Notes: a model not told the origin generated them from the letters alone. A stretch of DNA of 64,000 nucleotides from Flavobacteriales bacterium (GCA_020635535.1 JACJZP010000007.1:62001-126000); one strand, 5' to 3'. Positions 44,242 to 54,254 are shown, counted from the stretch's first letter. Translations and numbers: made by a program.

Positions 44242-44928
44242 CTATTTTGGCACGTTGAGTTCCATTCGGTCTTCCATATCCTGCACCACTGCCTTTCGGA
44301 AACTGACATCTGGCATCTGCCGCATCTGCTCAATGTAGTCTGCTATATCCACCTTTTCAGACTGTAACCGAATATGCTTGAACAGTTTAGGCAATCCCTG
44401 CCCTGGCACCTGCACATGATGTAGACCACCGCTGTACACGATCACCATTTTACCAGTCTGAAGCATCTCCAGAATATCTGCCACCCCACCTCTTACCGAC
44501 ATTGGATTACCGTGTTTGTCCAAACCATCTGCCCGTTTCATACGTCCCTCTGGGGCAATGATCACTACGGATTCTGGCTCAATGGCATTCAGAAAATTGT
44601 CCCATGTCTCATCCCGCTCACGCGATATGGGCACCATCTTAGGGGCAATGTATTTAAGGAACTTGCCGGCAATGGGCCTATCCATGGTAACATCTGCACC
44701 AGGAGCAATAATGCGCCCCGCAATGCGCCAAAGCATGCGCCATGGAGCGGCACCCAACAACAAAGGTTCAAATAGGCTGGTGTGGTTAAGCAAAACCAAA
44801 AGGCGCATGCCTTTCCATGGGTCTTCTTCATGGTTGTGCAGCCAAGTGTTCTCCACCTTGTAAAACGTAATGGCAAACAGCTTGATGCTGGCAAGCGCAA
44901 TAAAGTTGGCCAACCGTTGTAGAGACAT
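44242..44928 (-). CDS. PlsC-like lysophospholipid acyltransferase family protein
   Basis: 228 residues. The catalytic motif of the family is normally HX4D; here it reads LNHTSLFEPLLLG, with Glu in place of Asp. The second block (VVIIAPEGRMKRADGLD) corresponds to the FPEGTRS region that binds the phosphate. An N-terminal hydrophobic stretch suggests membrane association. A lipid acyltransferase role, perhaps 1-acylglycerol-3-phosphate acylation, is inferred. The gene lies 35 bases after the large lipoprotein gene on the same strand. Confidence 0.75.
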   Translation of the reverse strand: MSLQRLANFIALASIKLFAITFYKVENTWLHNHEEDPWKGMRLLVLLNHTSLFEPLLLGAAPWRMLWRIAGRIIAPGADVTMDRPIAGKFLKYIAPKMVPISRERDETWDNFLNAIEPESVVIIAPEGRMKRADGLDKHGNPMSVRGGVADILEMLQTGKMVIVYSGGLHHVQVPGQGLPKLFKHIRLQSEKVDIADYIEQMRQMPDVSFRKAVVQDMEDRMELNVPK

Positions 44929-44963
44929 TGCAGCAATGTAGTATTTCCCGAAAGATTTTCTCT

Positions 44964-46568
44964 CTACTGTGCGAACATCCTCACCCGTTTCCAGCTATCC
45001 GTTCTTCGATCTGTGGGTTGTCCGTTTGCCTGAGTAATTACCCATTTACCTTTAGGTGCACGCACATCGTAAACAATAGAAACGCTGCCGTTCTTGAAAC
45101 TACCGGCTGTCGGGTCAGGATTCTCAGCTGTCAATTGCTGCAAGTTGACATCTCCTTCGGGAAGATAAATGAGTCCGAAGTCTGGATCTGAATACGTAAC
45201 AACCGTTACATCATTATTGGGTTGGAAGAGTTTCCAATTTCCCAACGAGTCTGTGGCTTCGTACCGACTGGGAACCTGCACTGCACTACGCGCCACTGCA
45301 AACCGATGGTGCACTCCGGTATTGTTCCACTTTTGCCATTTGCCAGATCCATTGATGTGAAAGCAATCGTTCAGGTCAACGGCATCATCATCCAGCATCA
45401 ATACTATTGGCCGAGCCACAATCTGTGAAGCCTCTCCCCGCTGAAAACCTCCGGCCGAAAGCAGAAAACCATTGCCGCGACTATGAATTTCGGGGCTACT
45501 ACCCTTACCATGACCAATAAGCAGCAAACGTTCAGAGTTATCCACTTCCCACACATCCATTGGCGGGCGGTAATCATAGATTACTGCCGACATTGCCTGA
45601 TGATGATTGTGCGCTATGTCTTTTGGCTCGAAGGAACCTTGGTTCTTTTCCAGCCACCATGCTTTCATCATGCTGGTAGAGGCATTATCGGTTAGCGATG
45701 TACTCTTGAAACGCTCCATTCTTCTTCTGAAAGGTGCACTCTTTCTGAAATGGGAACTGGTCTGCATATACTCCCATGCCCAATCATCCAGCACTTCCTG
45801 GGTTTTCTTCTTTATGGCTTCAGAATCAGCATACGAATACAGAATAAGCAATGCGCTGATGGTGTACCCTTCGTATGGTTTTGAATTGAACTCGTATTGC
45901 CCCGTGGTGTGAAGTTCTTCAAGATTGTCGATTAGGAATTGCTCCAATCCGTTGGTAGCGTTGTTGTATTTGGCATCGGTTTCTGCATGCGCCCACATCC
46001 ATTGGTTTTTAAGGTATTGCGATATGTTGGTCATGAGAATATGGTTCTCCGTATCCTTCATGATCTTCATGGTTCGCGGTGTTTTCTTGTGCGGTCTTCC
46101 TCCTTCTTCTACCAAAAGCACATGCGCCAAATGCTCTTCGGTTCGGTTCCAAAGAATTGTTGAATCTTCTGCAAACCGATGCAGAATGGAAGCCAATATC
46201 ACCGTGGTGAAGTCATAATCGCCTTTAGGGTTAAGGGCACCGCTGGTGCCGCTGTTTCCCCAAGGCACAGATTCCAGCAGATAGTTGTTTACAAAATCAA
46301 TGTCTCGGCCTGCAACCAGCTTGGCGATCAACAACCGCTCTGGGCCGCGCTGGTCTTTCTTCTGCGGTCTTACCACATCTTTTGAGGCAAACTCCAAAAC
46401 CAACGGGTGGGTTTGTAACGCTTCATCCGAAACACGCTCGGGTCGGTTACCATGGGCGGGGTAATTGGTCTTCTCTATCTTCTTGAAGCTGTTCTGCCAA
46501 CTATTACCGAAATAATAGGCACAGGAATTAAGAAACAGGAGACCAGAAAGGGCCAGTGCAATTCGCAT
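44964..46568 (-). CDS. Large lipoprotein of unknown function, possible alpha-toroid plus beta-sandwich
   Basis: 534 residues. The signal ends LFLNSC (Cys16), a good lipobox. Residues ~60-330 are mainly helical (TTVILASILHRFAEDS; AMSAVIYDYRPP), and ~340-530 are beta-rich with GHGKGSSPEIHSRGNGFLLSAGG. This order resembles polysaccharide lyases with an (alpha/alpha)6 toroid followed by a beta-sandwich, but no catalytic residues were confirmed and no family was recognised. It may act on a surface or environmental polysaccharide. Confidence 0.7.
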   Translation of the reverse strand: MRIALALSGLLFLNSCAYYFGNSWQNSFKKIEKTNYPAHGNRPERVSDEALQTHPLVLEFASKDVVRPQKKDQRGPERLLIAKLVAGRDIDFVNNYLLESVPWGNSGTSGALNPKGDYDFTTVILASILHRFAEDSTILWNRTEEHLAHVLLVEEGGRPHKKTPRTMKIMKDTENHILMTNISQYLKNQWMWAHAETDAKYNNATNGLEQFLIDNLEELHTTGQYEFNSKPYEGYTISALLILYSYADSEAIKKKTQEVLDDWAWEYMQTSSHFRKSAPFRRRMERFKSTSLTDNASTSMMKAWWLEKNQGSFEPKDIAHNHHQAMSAVIYDYRPPMDVWEVDNSERLLLIGHGKGSSPEIHSRGNGFLLSAGGFQRGEASQIVARPIVLMLDDDAVDLNDCFHINGSGKWQKWNNTGVHHRFAVARSAVQVPSRYEATDSLGNWKLFQPNNDVTVVTYSDPDFGLIYLPEGDVNLQQLTAENPDPTAGSFKNGSVSIVYDVRAPKGKWVITQANGQPTDRRTDSWKRVRMFAQ

Positions 46569-46572
46569 AACG

Positions 46573-46580
46573 CAAAGCTA
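46573..46580 (-). promoter_or_regulatory. -7 box TAGCTTTG, leaderless start
   Basis: The minus strand has TAGCTTTGC with the ATG at 46568 only 5 bases after the box. No -33 TTG was found at the usual spacing. Confidence 0.55.
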
Positions 46581-46653
46581 GCACTCCGATCAAGACCTAC
46601 AGGTTTCGGAAACCTAGCAGGTCTCGTAACAGATATTTACTTTGGCCTGCTGA

Positions 46654-48885
46654 ATGGCAAATCGGTTAGAGAATAATTCACTGCAATTGGGAACCATGCC
46701 CGTGTTCCTCACTTCCATTGCCACTATTCTGGGTGCCATTCTTTTCTTGCGTTTTGGATATGCGGTGGCAAACATCAGCCTGTTGGGAACCTTTGCGTTG
46801 GTCATCATTGCCAATATGGTTACCGTGCCAACGGCTTTAGCCGTTTCAGAAATTGCAACCAATCAGAAGGTAGAAGGTGGCGGCCTTTACCATATCATTT
46901 CCAGATCGTTCGGGTTGAACATTGGTGCTGCCATTGGAATTGCATTGTATCTGAGTCAGGCCATCAGCGTTTCGTTTTACGTGGTAGCTTTCACAGAAGC
47001 TTTTATGCCGATCATCAATGAGTGGGCAGAAATGCTTGGATATCGTATCCTTTACAATCAGGCCATCAGCATACCCACTGTGCTTCTCATAATCGGGTTA
47101 ATGCTCTACAAAGGTGCCGACATGGGCATTAAACTGCTCTACCTTGTCATAGCACTGCTTACAGCATCATTGGCCTTGTTTTTCTTCGGATCAACCGGCT
47201 ATGAAGCGGACTTCAGTACACTTACAGATCACATTGCTGATCCTGATGATTTCTTTCAGGTTTTTGCCATCTGCTTTCCGGCTTTTACAGGAATTGCTGC
47301 TGGAATTGGCCTTTCTGGCGACTTGAAAGATCCGAAGGTTGCCATACCACGGGGCACTATTGTAGCAACACTTACAGGAGGCGTCATTTACATGCTGGTG
47401 GCCTACAAATTGTTCCTTTCGGTTTCTCCAGATGAACTGGGAACGAACATGATGGTCATGGAGAAGATCGCGCTCTGGGGGCCCATCATTCCAATAGGTC
47501 TGGCGGCCAGTACTATATCTTCTGCCATAGGGTCAGTGATCATTGCCCCACGTACATTGCAGGCAATCGGCAACGACCGCATATTTCCTTCTGATGCATT
47601 GAACAAATGGCTCTCTAAAGGAACAGCCAAAGGCAACGAACCAATCAATGGTTCACTCATAACCGGAGCCATCTCGTTGCTTTTCGTGGCCATTGGCTCG
47701 GTTGATTTTGTTGCAGAGATTATTACCATGTTCTTCATGGTAACCTATGGCGCCATCTGTCTCATTTCATTCTTGGAACACTTCGCAGCCGACCCTGCTT
47801 ATAGACCAACTTTCCGTTCGCGCTGGTACATTTCTTTACTTGGAGCCGTACTGAGTGTTTGGCTCATGTTCAAGATCAACACGGTTTACGCCATTGCATC
47901 GCTCAGCATTATGCTGCTCATATATTTCAGCGTAACGTATTTCAGTTCGCAGCAGAAACAGATGGCCAAGGTCTTTCAGGGTGTCATTTTCCAGCTAAGC
48001 CGTAGACTGCAAGTGTTCCTTCAGAAAGCAGATACAGGAGAAGAGACCGAACACTGGCGGCCGAGTGTGGTGTGCGTTACAAGCCATTCTTTTGAGCGGT
48101 TTGCCGCGTTCGATATGCTGAAATGGATATCGTACAAATATGGTTTTGGAACATTCATTCATCTTATTGAAGGCTATCTGTCCAAAAAGACCAACGCACA
48201 GGCAAAAGTTGCGCTTACAAGACTCATCAAAATGGCAGAGAGCTCGCACAGCAACGTTTATCTCGATACGCTGATCAGCCCATCTGCCACTTCAGCCATT
48301 GCGCAGGTCATTCAGCTGCCAGGCATTTCGGGCAAAGACAATAACATGTTGATGTTCGAATTTGCCCGAAGTCATCCAGAAGACCTCGAGCAGATCGTAG
48401 AGAACTATTCACTGATCCGCTCAGTGAATTTTGATACTGTGATTCTTGGAAGTACAGAAAAAGGATTTGGTTATCACAACCAGATGCACATTTGGATTAC
48501 CCCTACCGATTATGAGAATGCCAACCTGATGATTCTGCTGGGTTACATCATTCTTGGCCACCCAGAATGGGAAGAATGCGAGATAAGTATCAACGCCATT
48601 GTTCGTAAAGACCAGATGAATGAGCAGAAGAACTATCTGCTTGATCTGACCACCAGTGGACGACTTCCTATCTCATCAAAGAACATCAACATCATCATAC
48701 AGGAGGAGAATCGCAGCATTAGAGAGATCATTTGTGAGCGCTCAGCACAAGCTGATCTTACATTGATCGGTTTCCGTAGCGAATCTGTGAAACGCAAAGG
48801 GGCTGAGGTGTTCTTCGGTTATGAAGGGCTGGGCAATATCCTATTTGTAAATGCGGTGAGCGAGAAAGAGATCAATATGCTCTGA
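46654..48885 (+). CDS. APC-superfamily transporter, SLC12/cation-chloride cotransporter-like, with C-terminal soluble domain
   Basis: 743 residues. Twelve or so membrane helices occupy ~10-435, opening LGTMPVFLTSIATILGAILF with the G-x-I/L-type first helix of the APC fold and GIAAGIGLSGDLKDP (~230) as in SLC12-like cotransporters. The last ~300 residues form a cytoplasmic region with VVCVTSHSFERFAAFDML and LTLIGFRSES, reminiscent of the CCC C-terminal domain, which has a universal-stress-like fold. It may move K+, Cl- or amino acids; ions cannot be assigned. It stands alone, divergent from the large lipoprotein. Confidence 0.85.
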   Translation: MANRLENNSLQLGTMPVFLTSIATILGAILFLRFGYAVANISLLGTFALVIIANMVTVPTALAVSEIATNQKVEGGGLYHIISRSFGLNIGAAIGIALYLSQAISVSFYVVAFTEAFMPIINEWAEMLGYRILYNQAISIPTVLLIIGLMLYKGADMGIKLLYLVIALLTASLALFFFGSTGYEADFSTLTDHIADPDDFFQVFAICFPAFTGIAAGIGLSGDLKDPKVAIPRGTIVATLTGGVIYMLVAYKLFLSVSPDELGTNMMVMEKIALWGPIIPIGLAASTISSAIGSVIIAPRTLQAIGNDRIFPSDALNKWLSKGTAKGNEPINGSLITGAISLLFVAIGSVDFVAEIITMFFMVTYGAICLISFLEHFAADPAYRPTFRSRWYISLLGAVLSVWLMFKINTVYAIASLSIMLLIYFSVTYFSSQQKQMAKVFQGVIFQLSRRLQVFLQKADTGEETEHWRPSVVCVTSHSFERFAAFDMLKWISYKYGFGTFIHLIEGYLSKKTNAQAKVALTRLIKMAESSHSNVYLDTLISPSATSAIAQVIQLPGISGKDNNMLMFEFARSHPEDLEQIVENYSLIRSVNFDTVILGSTEKGFGYHNQMHIWITPTDYENANLMILLGYIILGHPEWEECEISINAIVRKDQMNEQKNYLLDLTTSGRLPISSKNINIIIQEENRSIREIICERSAQADLTLIGFRSESVKRKGAEVFFGYEGLGNILFVNAVSEKEINML

Positions 48886-49019
48886 CAGATCTCTCATTGG
48901 CATCCGTTTATTCTGATTTTCAACCATTTACATTTTGAGGTGTAACTTCGTCATTTAGTATCTGGAGAGCAGATCTTAAGATGAGAACCAAATCAAAGAA
49001 ATTTCGTTGAACCCATCCG

Positions 49020-49604
49020 ATGTTCTCCCTAAGCTCCAATAGCAAGAAGAACCTGAGCGACAATGAGCTGATCGAACGATACCGGTATTCGTACGATAAT
49101 GCCTATATCGGGGAACTCTACCAGCGCTATTCGCACATGCTTTTCGGGGTTTGCCTTAAGTACCTGAAAGACGAAGAACAGGCCAAGGACATGGTTATGG
49201 AGGTCTTTGAAAAGGTACTTAACGACCTCAAGCGGCATCAGGTTGAGAATTTCCGTACTTGGGTTTACAGTGTGGCAAAAAACCAATGCCTGATGCTTCT
49301 TCGTAAAGAAAAACGGATAGATGCCAGGCATGAGGAATACGTACATGTGTCTGCTCAGATCATGGAATTGGACCTACCCGAACATCTTAACGGAGAAAAT
49401 CAGGAAGAGACGGATAGGAAATTGATGCAGGCGGTTGACAATCTTAAGCAGGATCAGCAACAATGCATCAAACTCTTCTATTTCGAAAAGAGATCTTACG
49501 AAGAAATTGAGGCTCAGACCGGTTTCACTTACAAGCAGGTGAAAAGCCATCTACAGAATGGAAAACGCAACTTAAAGATCCAACTCAGCAAACAAAATGA
49601 GTGA
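49020..49604 (+). CDS. ECF-type RNA polymerase sigma factor
   Basis: 194 residues. Region 2 contains YQRYSHMLFGVCLKYLKDEEQAKDMVMEVF; region 4 has QQQCIKLFYFEKRSYEEIEAQTGFTYKQVKSHLQNGKRNL with the helix-turn-helix. There is no region 3, as expected for the extracytoplasmic function group. A near-consensus -7 box (TAACTTCG) lies about 70 bases upstream. It overlaps the next gene by 8 bases, which strongly suggests a sigma/anti-sigma pair. Confidence 0.93.
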   Translation: MFSLSSNSKKNLSDNELIERYRYSYDNAYIGELYQRYSHMLFGVCLKYLKDEEQAKDMVMEVFEKVLNDLKRHQVENFRTWVYSVAKNQCLMLLRKEKRIDARHEEYVHVSAQIMELDLPEHLNGENQEETDRKLMQAVDNLKQDQQQCIKLFYFEKRSYEEIEAQTGFTYKQVKSHLQNGKRNLKIQLSKQNE

Positions 49605-50859
49605 GAAGGTTTACATACATGACAGCCATGGCAGCCAGATTCCGCTTTTAGACGAATTCGGGAATCTGAGCATGCAGGTCATTATGCTCTATTCTGAAGA
49701 TAAGTTGACAACTGCAGACCGAAAGGTGGTAGACGAGTTTGCAGCAACAGACGAAATGAGTCGTGATGCGTTGGATGGTTTTACCATGTCGGCTGCCAAT
49801 GCGTCTCGTACGCGACATGCGGTAAATGACTTGAATACAAAGATCCAAGAACGAAGTGGTGCAAAGGCCGCTTCTCCCCTCATGCCTAAAGATGAGAGCA
49901 GTTTTGACTATCGTAAGCTGGCTGCTGCTGTAGCATTACTTGTGGTGATCGGGGGTGCAACCTTCCTACTTTCTCAGTTATGGAACAAGAATGAACTTGC
50001 AGACAATTCCGCTGGCCAAGTAGAACAGGAAACTCCGAAACCTATGGTTTCTACCAATACTGAGACGCTGAGCGAACTCACCGATTCAATTTTTGATGAA
50101 GCGCCTGCACAGGATAAAACATTAGTAGTTGAGGAGGCCAAACCGAAAAAAACGCCAACGGAAGCTGATACTAAGCCATTTGAGGAGCCGAACAAGGCGA
50201 TGCTCAAGGAGAAAAAAGCCGAGATGGTCGGAAATGTCAATACCTCGCCTCAAGTTGAGGAAAAGGCCATGGCCATGATGGATGATCTGGTTAGCGATAC
50301 TGAGCGTTCTGATGAGGTAATTGCTGCTGTTAAAGATGATGCTAAGGATCTTGCCACTACGGGTGTTGAAAAAGGCCTGGCAGGAAACGGAAACATCCGA
50401 TCAGAAACTGCAGAGGAAGAGTCCGCTTTACAGAAGGCAACTGCGGAAACAGAACGTAAGAGGGAAGAACAGCCGGCAACAGCTATTTCGCAACAAGCAC
50501 AAATGCCAACAAGAGGTCAAGCTGCTGCCTACGATGCAGATCGGTCTGCTCCTGAGCGAGGATCTACAGATGTAGCCCGTTATCCTGGTGGCGACATCAA
50601 AATGTACAAGTTCATTGAGCAGAGAAAGAACTATCCGGAAGCACTCAGACAACAGGGAATTGGCGGAAACGTTACCATTTCTTTTGAAGTTGACCCAGAT
50701 GGTCGTGTTACCAATGCTAAGGTTAAAAAGGGAGTTAACGGAATACTGGATGAAGATGCGCTTCGAGTGGTCCGTTCAATGCCCTCATGGACACCGGCCA
50801 AAGAGAATGGAAATCCAATCCCTTCATCCCGCTCGGTGGTTATCAAATATGGAGATTGA
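49597..50859 (+). CDS. Putative anti-sigma/TonB fusion protein (TonB C-terminal domain)
   Basis: 420 residues. The N-terminal ~100 residues, cytoplasmic, include a LYSEDKLTTADRKVVDEFAATDEMSRDALDGF stretch similar to the short anti-sigma-like head in front of some Bacteroidota TonB proteins. A membrane helix follows (LAAAVALLVVIGGATFLL, ~108-126), then a long acidic, Ala/Glu/Lys-rich periplasmic linker (~135-325). The last ~90 residues form a TonB C-terminal domain (YPEALRQQGIGGNVTISFEV; VKKGVNGILDEDALRVVRSM). A signal from an outer-membrane receptor could be passed through it to the sigma factor; this is inferred from gene order. The gene directly abuts the convergent lectin gene. Confidence 0.8.
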   Translation: MSEKVYIHDSHGSQIPLLDEFGNLSMQVIMLYSEDKLTTADRKVVDEFAATDEMSRDALDGFTMSAANASRTRHAVNDLNTKIQERSGAKAASPLMPKDESSFDYRKLAAAVALLVVIGGATFLLSQLWNKNELADNSAGQVEQETPKPMVSTNTETLSELTDSIFDEAPAQDKTLVVEEAKPKKTPTEADTKPFEEPNKAMLKEKKAEMVGNVNTSPQVEEKAMAMMDDLVSDTERSDEVIAAVKDDAKDLATTGVEKGLAGNGNIRSETAEEESALQKATAETERKREEQPATAISQQAQMPTRGQAAAYDADRSAPERGSTDVARYPGGDIKMYKFIEQRKNYPEALRQQGIGGNVTISFEVDPDGRVTNAKVKKGVNGILDEDALRVVRSMPSWTPAKENGNPIPSSRSVVIKYGD

Positions 50860-53800
50860 TCAGTCTCTGATCACGTGCACTACCCCAGTGTACACATGCC
50901 TGTCAAGGTCTGCAAATTCACGGAAAGTGATCTGGTAAACATAAGTACCATTCGGAACAGGCTTTAGCGATTCCATGTGCATGCCATCCCATTTTTTGCC
51001 CCACTTACCCGTTTGCCAAACCATTTTGCCCCATCTATCAAAAATGAACATGTCGTAGCTGTCCTCCTCAATTCCCTCACCCTGCGGGTAGAAATAGTCG
51101 TTGTTTCCATCGTTGGTGGCACCATTCTGACCAGGAGTAAATGCGTTCGGAATGTAAACCGTAAGAAGCGGGTCAATATTCACGTAATTGTAAACGGTAT
51201 CGTTGCAATATCCGTTAGATGCCAATAGCTGAACCAGATAATCTCCAGACTGATCATAACGGTGAACCGGATCTTCCTCAAAACTCATTTCACCATCGCC
51301 AAAATGCCACTGCCATTGAATGGTTCCATTAGAATTATTGATGAACTGAACTTCTTCATCTAAAAAGCTCTCTCCAGAAATTCGGTATTCAAATGCTCCT
51401 TCGGGATAAGGAAGGTCATCAGCTACCGATGAGTAAACAGAATCAGCACATCCGTTGGCATCAGTAACAACCACTTCGTAGTCTCCAGCATAAAGTCCAA
51501 AATGAGTTGCAGTTGCAACTCCATCAGGCTTCCATAGATATGTGTACGGAGGAGTTCCGAAAGCCGCCTGTACCACTGCTGCGCCTTTTCCCTGTCCGCA
51601 GGTGTCTGTAACGTAAGAAGGTGTCAGTATCATTTCTGGTGGAGCCACTAACGTGAAGGTCTCGGTAATTTCACATCCGTGTGCATCCGTTACGGTGGCA
51701 GTAACGGTTCCTTCACCAAGGTCAGATGCTGTAGTTCCTACCTGAGAATTGGGATCATCCCAAGTGGTCTGTGCATAAGGTGTTGTCCCACCAGATATCT
51801 GCGTTATCTGTGCAACCCCATCTGAGCCACCAAAACAAGAAATTGGGGTTACCGTAGACTCGACAACCAAAGGATCCGGTTCAAAGAGTTCAACCGCATC
51901 GGTACTAACGCAACCATTGGCATCGGTAATGTCAACAAAATAAATTCCAGTGGTGAGGTCTTGGAAAGTATATGCCCCGGCACTGGTGCCCTGGTCCACT
52001 GAATTTCCGAAAGCATCAGACAACTCATAGCTAAATGGAGATAGGCCATTCTGAGTTGCAGTTATCTGGCCATCATCACTTCCATTGCAGTTCAGATCTA
52101 CTGGTGTAAGAACAATTTGAAGAGGAACTGGGGGCTGAGTAATAGTGATGGTGGTAGCGTTGAGACAACCAATTGCATCTGAAACAACCACATTGTAGGT
52201 GCTCGAAATAAGACCGGTTATGGTCGATGTTCCCTGACTGGCCAGGTCCGCCTGTAATGGTTGGTTGAAAGCATCCGTCCAAACAATATCATACGGTGCT
52301 GCGCCATTGGAAACAGTTAGCACCGCCTGACCATCATCTCCACCATAGCAGATATTATCGGTAATGGCGAAATCAAACACCAAACCCAGTCCGTCTGGAA
52401 CTGCGTAAGATGCCACAACAGTGCAGCCGTTTGCATCGGTTACCGTAAGGTCATAAACTCCAACCGAAAGTGCGTTCGGGTCTTCTCCCGCCCAATCAAA
52501 TGTATAAGGCGGTGTACCGCCTGATGGAACTGGGGTTGCGGTACCATCATTCAATCCGGGGCAGGAAGTTTCAGTTACATCAACAGTTGCGGTGAGTTCA
52601 GCTGGTTCAGCAATATCAACCTGTCCTATTATTTCGCATCCATTGGCATCCGAAACAGTACCCGTGAACTGACCTGGACAAAGTGCCGTTATTGAAGCCG
52701 TGGCAGCCCCATTGCTCCATGATACGGTTACTGGCTGAGCACCGCCATTTATAACAGCTTCTGCAGTTCCATCGCACGCACCGAAACACGTTACATCAGT
52801 GGCATTGAATGTTGCTGTTGGGCCTGGATTGACAGTGACCTGCTGGTCTACCGTAGCATAACAGCTATCTAACGTAAGAACACCAAGTGTAACCGTGTAA
52901 GATCCGGCTGCCGGAAAAGTATAGCTGGCATCGGTAGAAATAATGGTGTCACCTTCAATTACCCATGCACTTCCAAGAATCACCGAACCGTTTCCATTAG
53001 AAGTATTGGTGAAATCAGTAGGGTTTCCTTCACATACAGTGGTGAAAGTAAAATCGGCAGTTGGAGAAGGTGAAATAGTAACATTTTGAGACTCTGGTGT
53101 AGCCGGACAGTTTTCAGTTACATCTAAAGTTACCGTCTGACTTCCCGAAGTGGGCCAAGCCACTTGATATGGTCCCTGACCTGCTCCACTTACCACTACA
53201 CCGGTTCCAAAATTCCAATTGTAAGTTGCGCCTGCTGTGGCATTTCCAGTGTAAGTAATGTTAACCGGTTCTCCGATACAGGCAGAAGGATCAACGGTAA
53301 AAGTGGTGGTTGGACCAGGAAGAATGACCAGATCGACCGACTCTTGAGCAGAGCAGGCATAACGATCGGTAACATTGACATCGAAAGTCTCTGACTGTTG
53401 AGGAGTAACCGTAATTGAAGCTGAAGCTGCGGCAGTACTCCATAAATACTGGTATGGCGTTGATCCAAGTAAAGTTGATGCAGTGAGAGTTATCGGAGTT
53501 CCGGCACAAACATTATTGGCACTTACATCAACGGTTATTTCCGGACAGAGATTGACCTCAATTACGGAGATGCTGGTTTCGTTGCATTGAAGGTCGTTCC
53601 ATTGTCCTCCAGGATAGATCTGAACGCACTGTTCACCGAATTCACATTCATAGTCGCATGACCCGAAAAGGCCATAATCCTGATAGCCGTTGTTATTCGG
53701 TTCTCCACCGGCCCAATTCTGATAGACACTTGGCGTACCGTTAGGGATGAACGGACCTGTTGTACCGTCACTGGCATAGAACTCGGTGGTGCCAGTGCCA

Positions 53801-54162
53801 ACCCGTTGATATCCGATCCATATTGTCTGTCCGTTGAATGCACTGGCATCCAGTGCCGCAGATACATTAGCATTCTCAGCTGCATCATTCATTACAACCA
53901 GGTTTGCGCCAAGGGTTGCAGCTGCTGCTTGAGCTTGAGCGGCTTCCTGCGAATTGGGATTCACGAAATACATACTACATGGCTGCCCTTGAACTGCAAG
54001 CGGCACATATCCGGCTCCTGTAAACGTGCTATTGATCAATGCAATATCGCAGGTAGGAGATTGGGCACTCGCACCATAATATGCAAACATCGACAGCAAC
54101 AACAGCATATGTCTTATCAAGCTGTTGAATCCAAACTTAGACAACGAAATAGGGGTTTTCAT
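50860..54162 (-). CDS. Large surface protein: C-type lectin domain, PKD/SprB repeats, T9SS type B sorting domain
   Basis: 1100 residues from the ATG of MKTPISLSKFGF (a TTG 21 bases earlier is less likely). Order: signal peptide to GASAQ (~34); C-type lectin domain (~40-205), with WIGYQRVG, NWAGGEPNN and WNDLQC; several Ig/PKD-like units; SprB-type repeats with VTCFGACDGTAEAVINGGA and similar blocks; a PKD domain (WHFGDGEMSFEEDP); and the CHU_C/gliding-type sorting domain (YIPNAFTPGQNGATNDGNND ... GTYVYQITFREFADLDRH). It is exported by T9SS and probably works as an adhesin or glycan-binding filament. The neighbouring 54255 gene is a clear paralogue in the C-terminal half. Confidence 0.9.
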   Translation of the reverse strand: MKTPISLSKFGFNSLIRHMLLLLSMFAYYGASAQSPTCDIALINSTFTGAGYVPLAVQGQPCSMYFVNPNSQEAAQAQAAAATLGANLVVMNDAAENANVSAALDASAFNGQTIWIGYQRVGTGTTEFYASDGTTGPFIPNGTPSVYQNWAGGEPNNNGYQDYGLFGSCDYECEFGEQCVQIYPGGQWNDLQCNETSISVIEVNLCPEITVDVSANNVCAGTPITLTASTLLGSTPYQYLWSTAAASASITVTPQQSETFDVNVTDRYACSAQESVDLVILPGPTTTFTVDPSACIGEPVNITYTGNATAGATYNWNFGTGVVVSGAGQGPYQVAWPTSGSQTVTLDVTENCPATPESQNVTISPSPTADFTFTTVCEGNPTDFTNTSNGNGSVILGSAWVIEGDTIISTDASYTFPAAGSYTVTLGVLTLDSCYATVDQQVTVNPGPTATFNATDVTCFGACDGTAEAVINGGAQPVTVSWSNGAATASITALCPGQFTGTVSDANGCEIIGQVDIAEPAELTATVDVTETSCPGLNDGTATPVPSGGTPPYTFDWAGEDPNALSVGVYDLTVTDANGCTVVASYAVPDGLGLVFDFAITDNICYGGDDGQAVLTVSNGAAPYDIVWTDAFNQPLQADLASQGTSTITGLISSTYNVVVSDAIGCLNATTITITQPPVPLQIVLTPVDLNCNGSDDGQITATQNGLSPFSYELSDAFGNSVDQGTSAGAYTFQDLTTGIYFVDITDANGCVSTDAVELFEPDPLVVESTVTPISCFGGSDGVAQITQISGGTTPYAQTTWDDPNSQVGTTASDLGEGTVTATVTDAHGCEITETFTLVAPPEMILTPSYVTDTCGQGKGAAVVQAAFGTPPYTYLWKPDGVATATHFGLYAGDYEVVVTDANGCADSVYSSVADDLPYPEGAFEYRISGESFLDEEVQFINNSNGTIQWQWHFGDGEMSFEEDPVHRYDQSGDYLVQLLASNGYCNDTVYNYVNIDPLLTVYIPNAFTPGQNGATNDGNNDYFYPQGEGIEEDSYDMFIFDRWGKMVWQTGKWGKKWDGMHMESLKPVPNGTYVYQITFREFADLDRHVYTGVVHVIRD

Positions 54163-54254
54163 CAGGTTGTTGAAGTACGCCAAATTGATTGTAACAGCCG
54201 TTATCAGACCGTACTAGTTTTCAACACAAAGACGAACTGCAATGCAGAGAGTTG

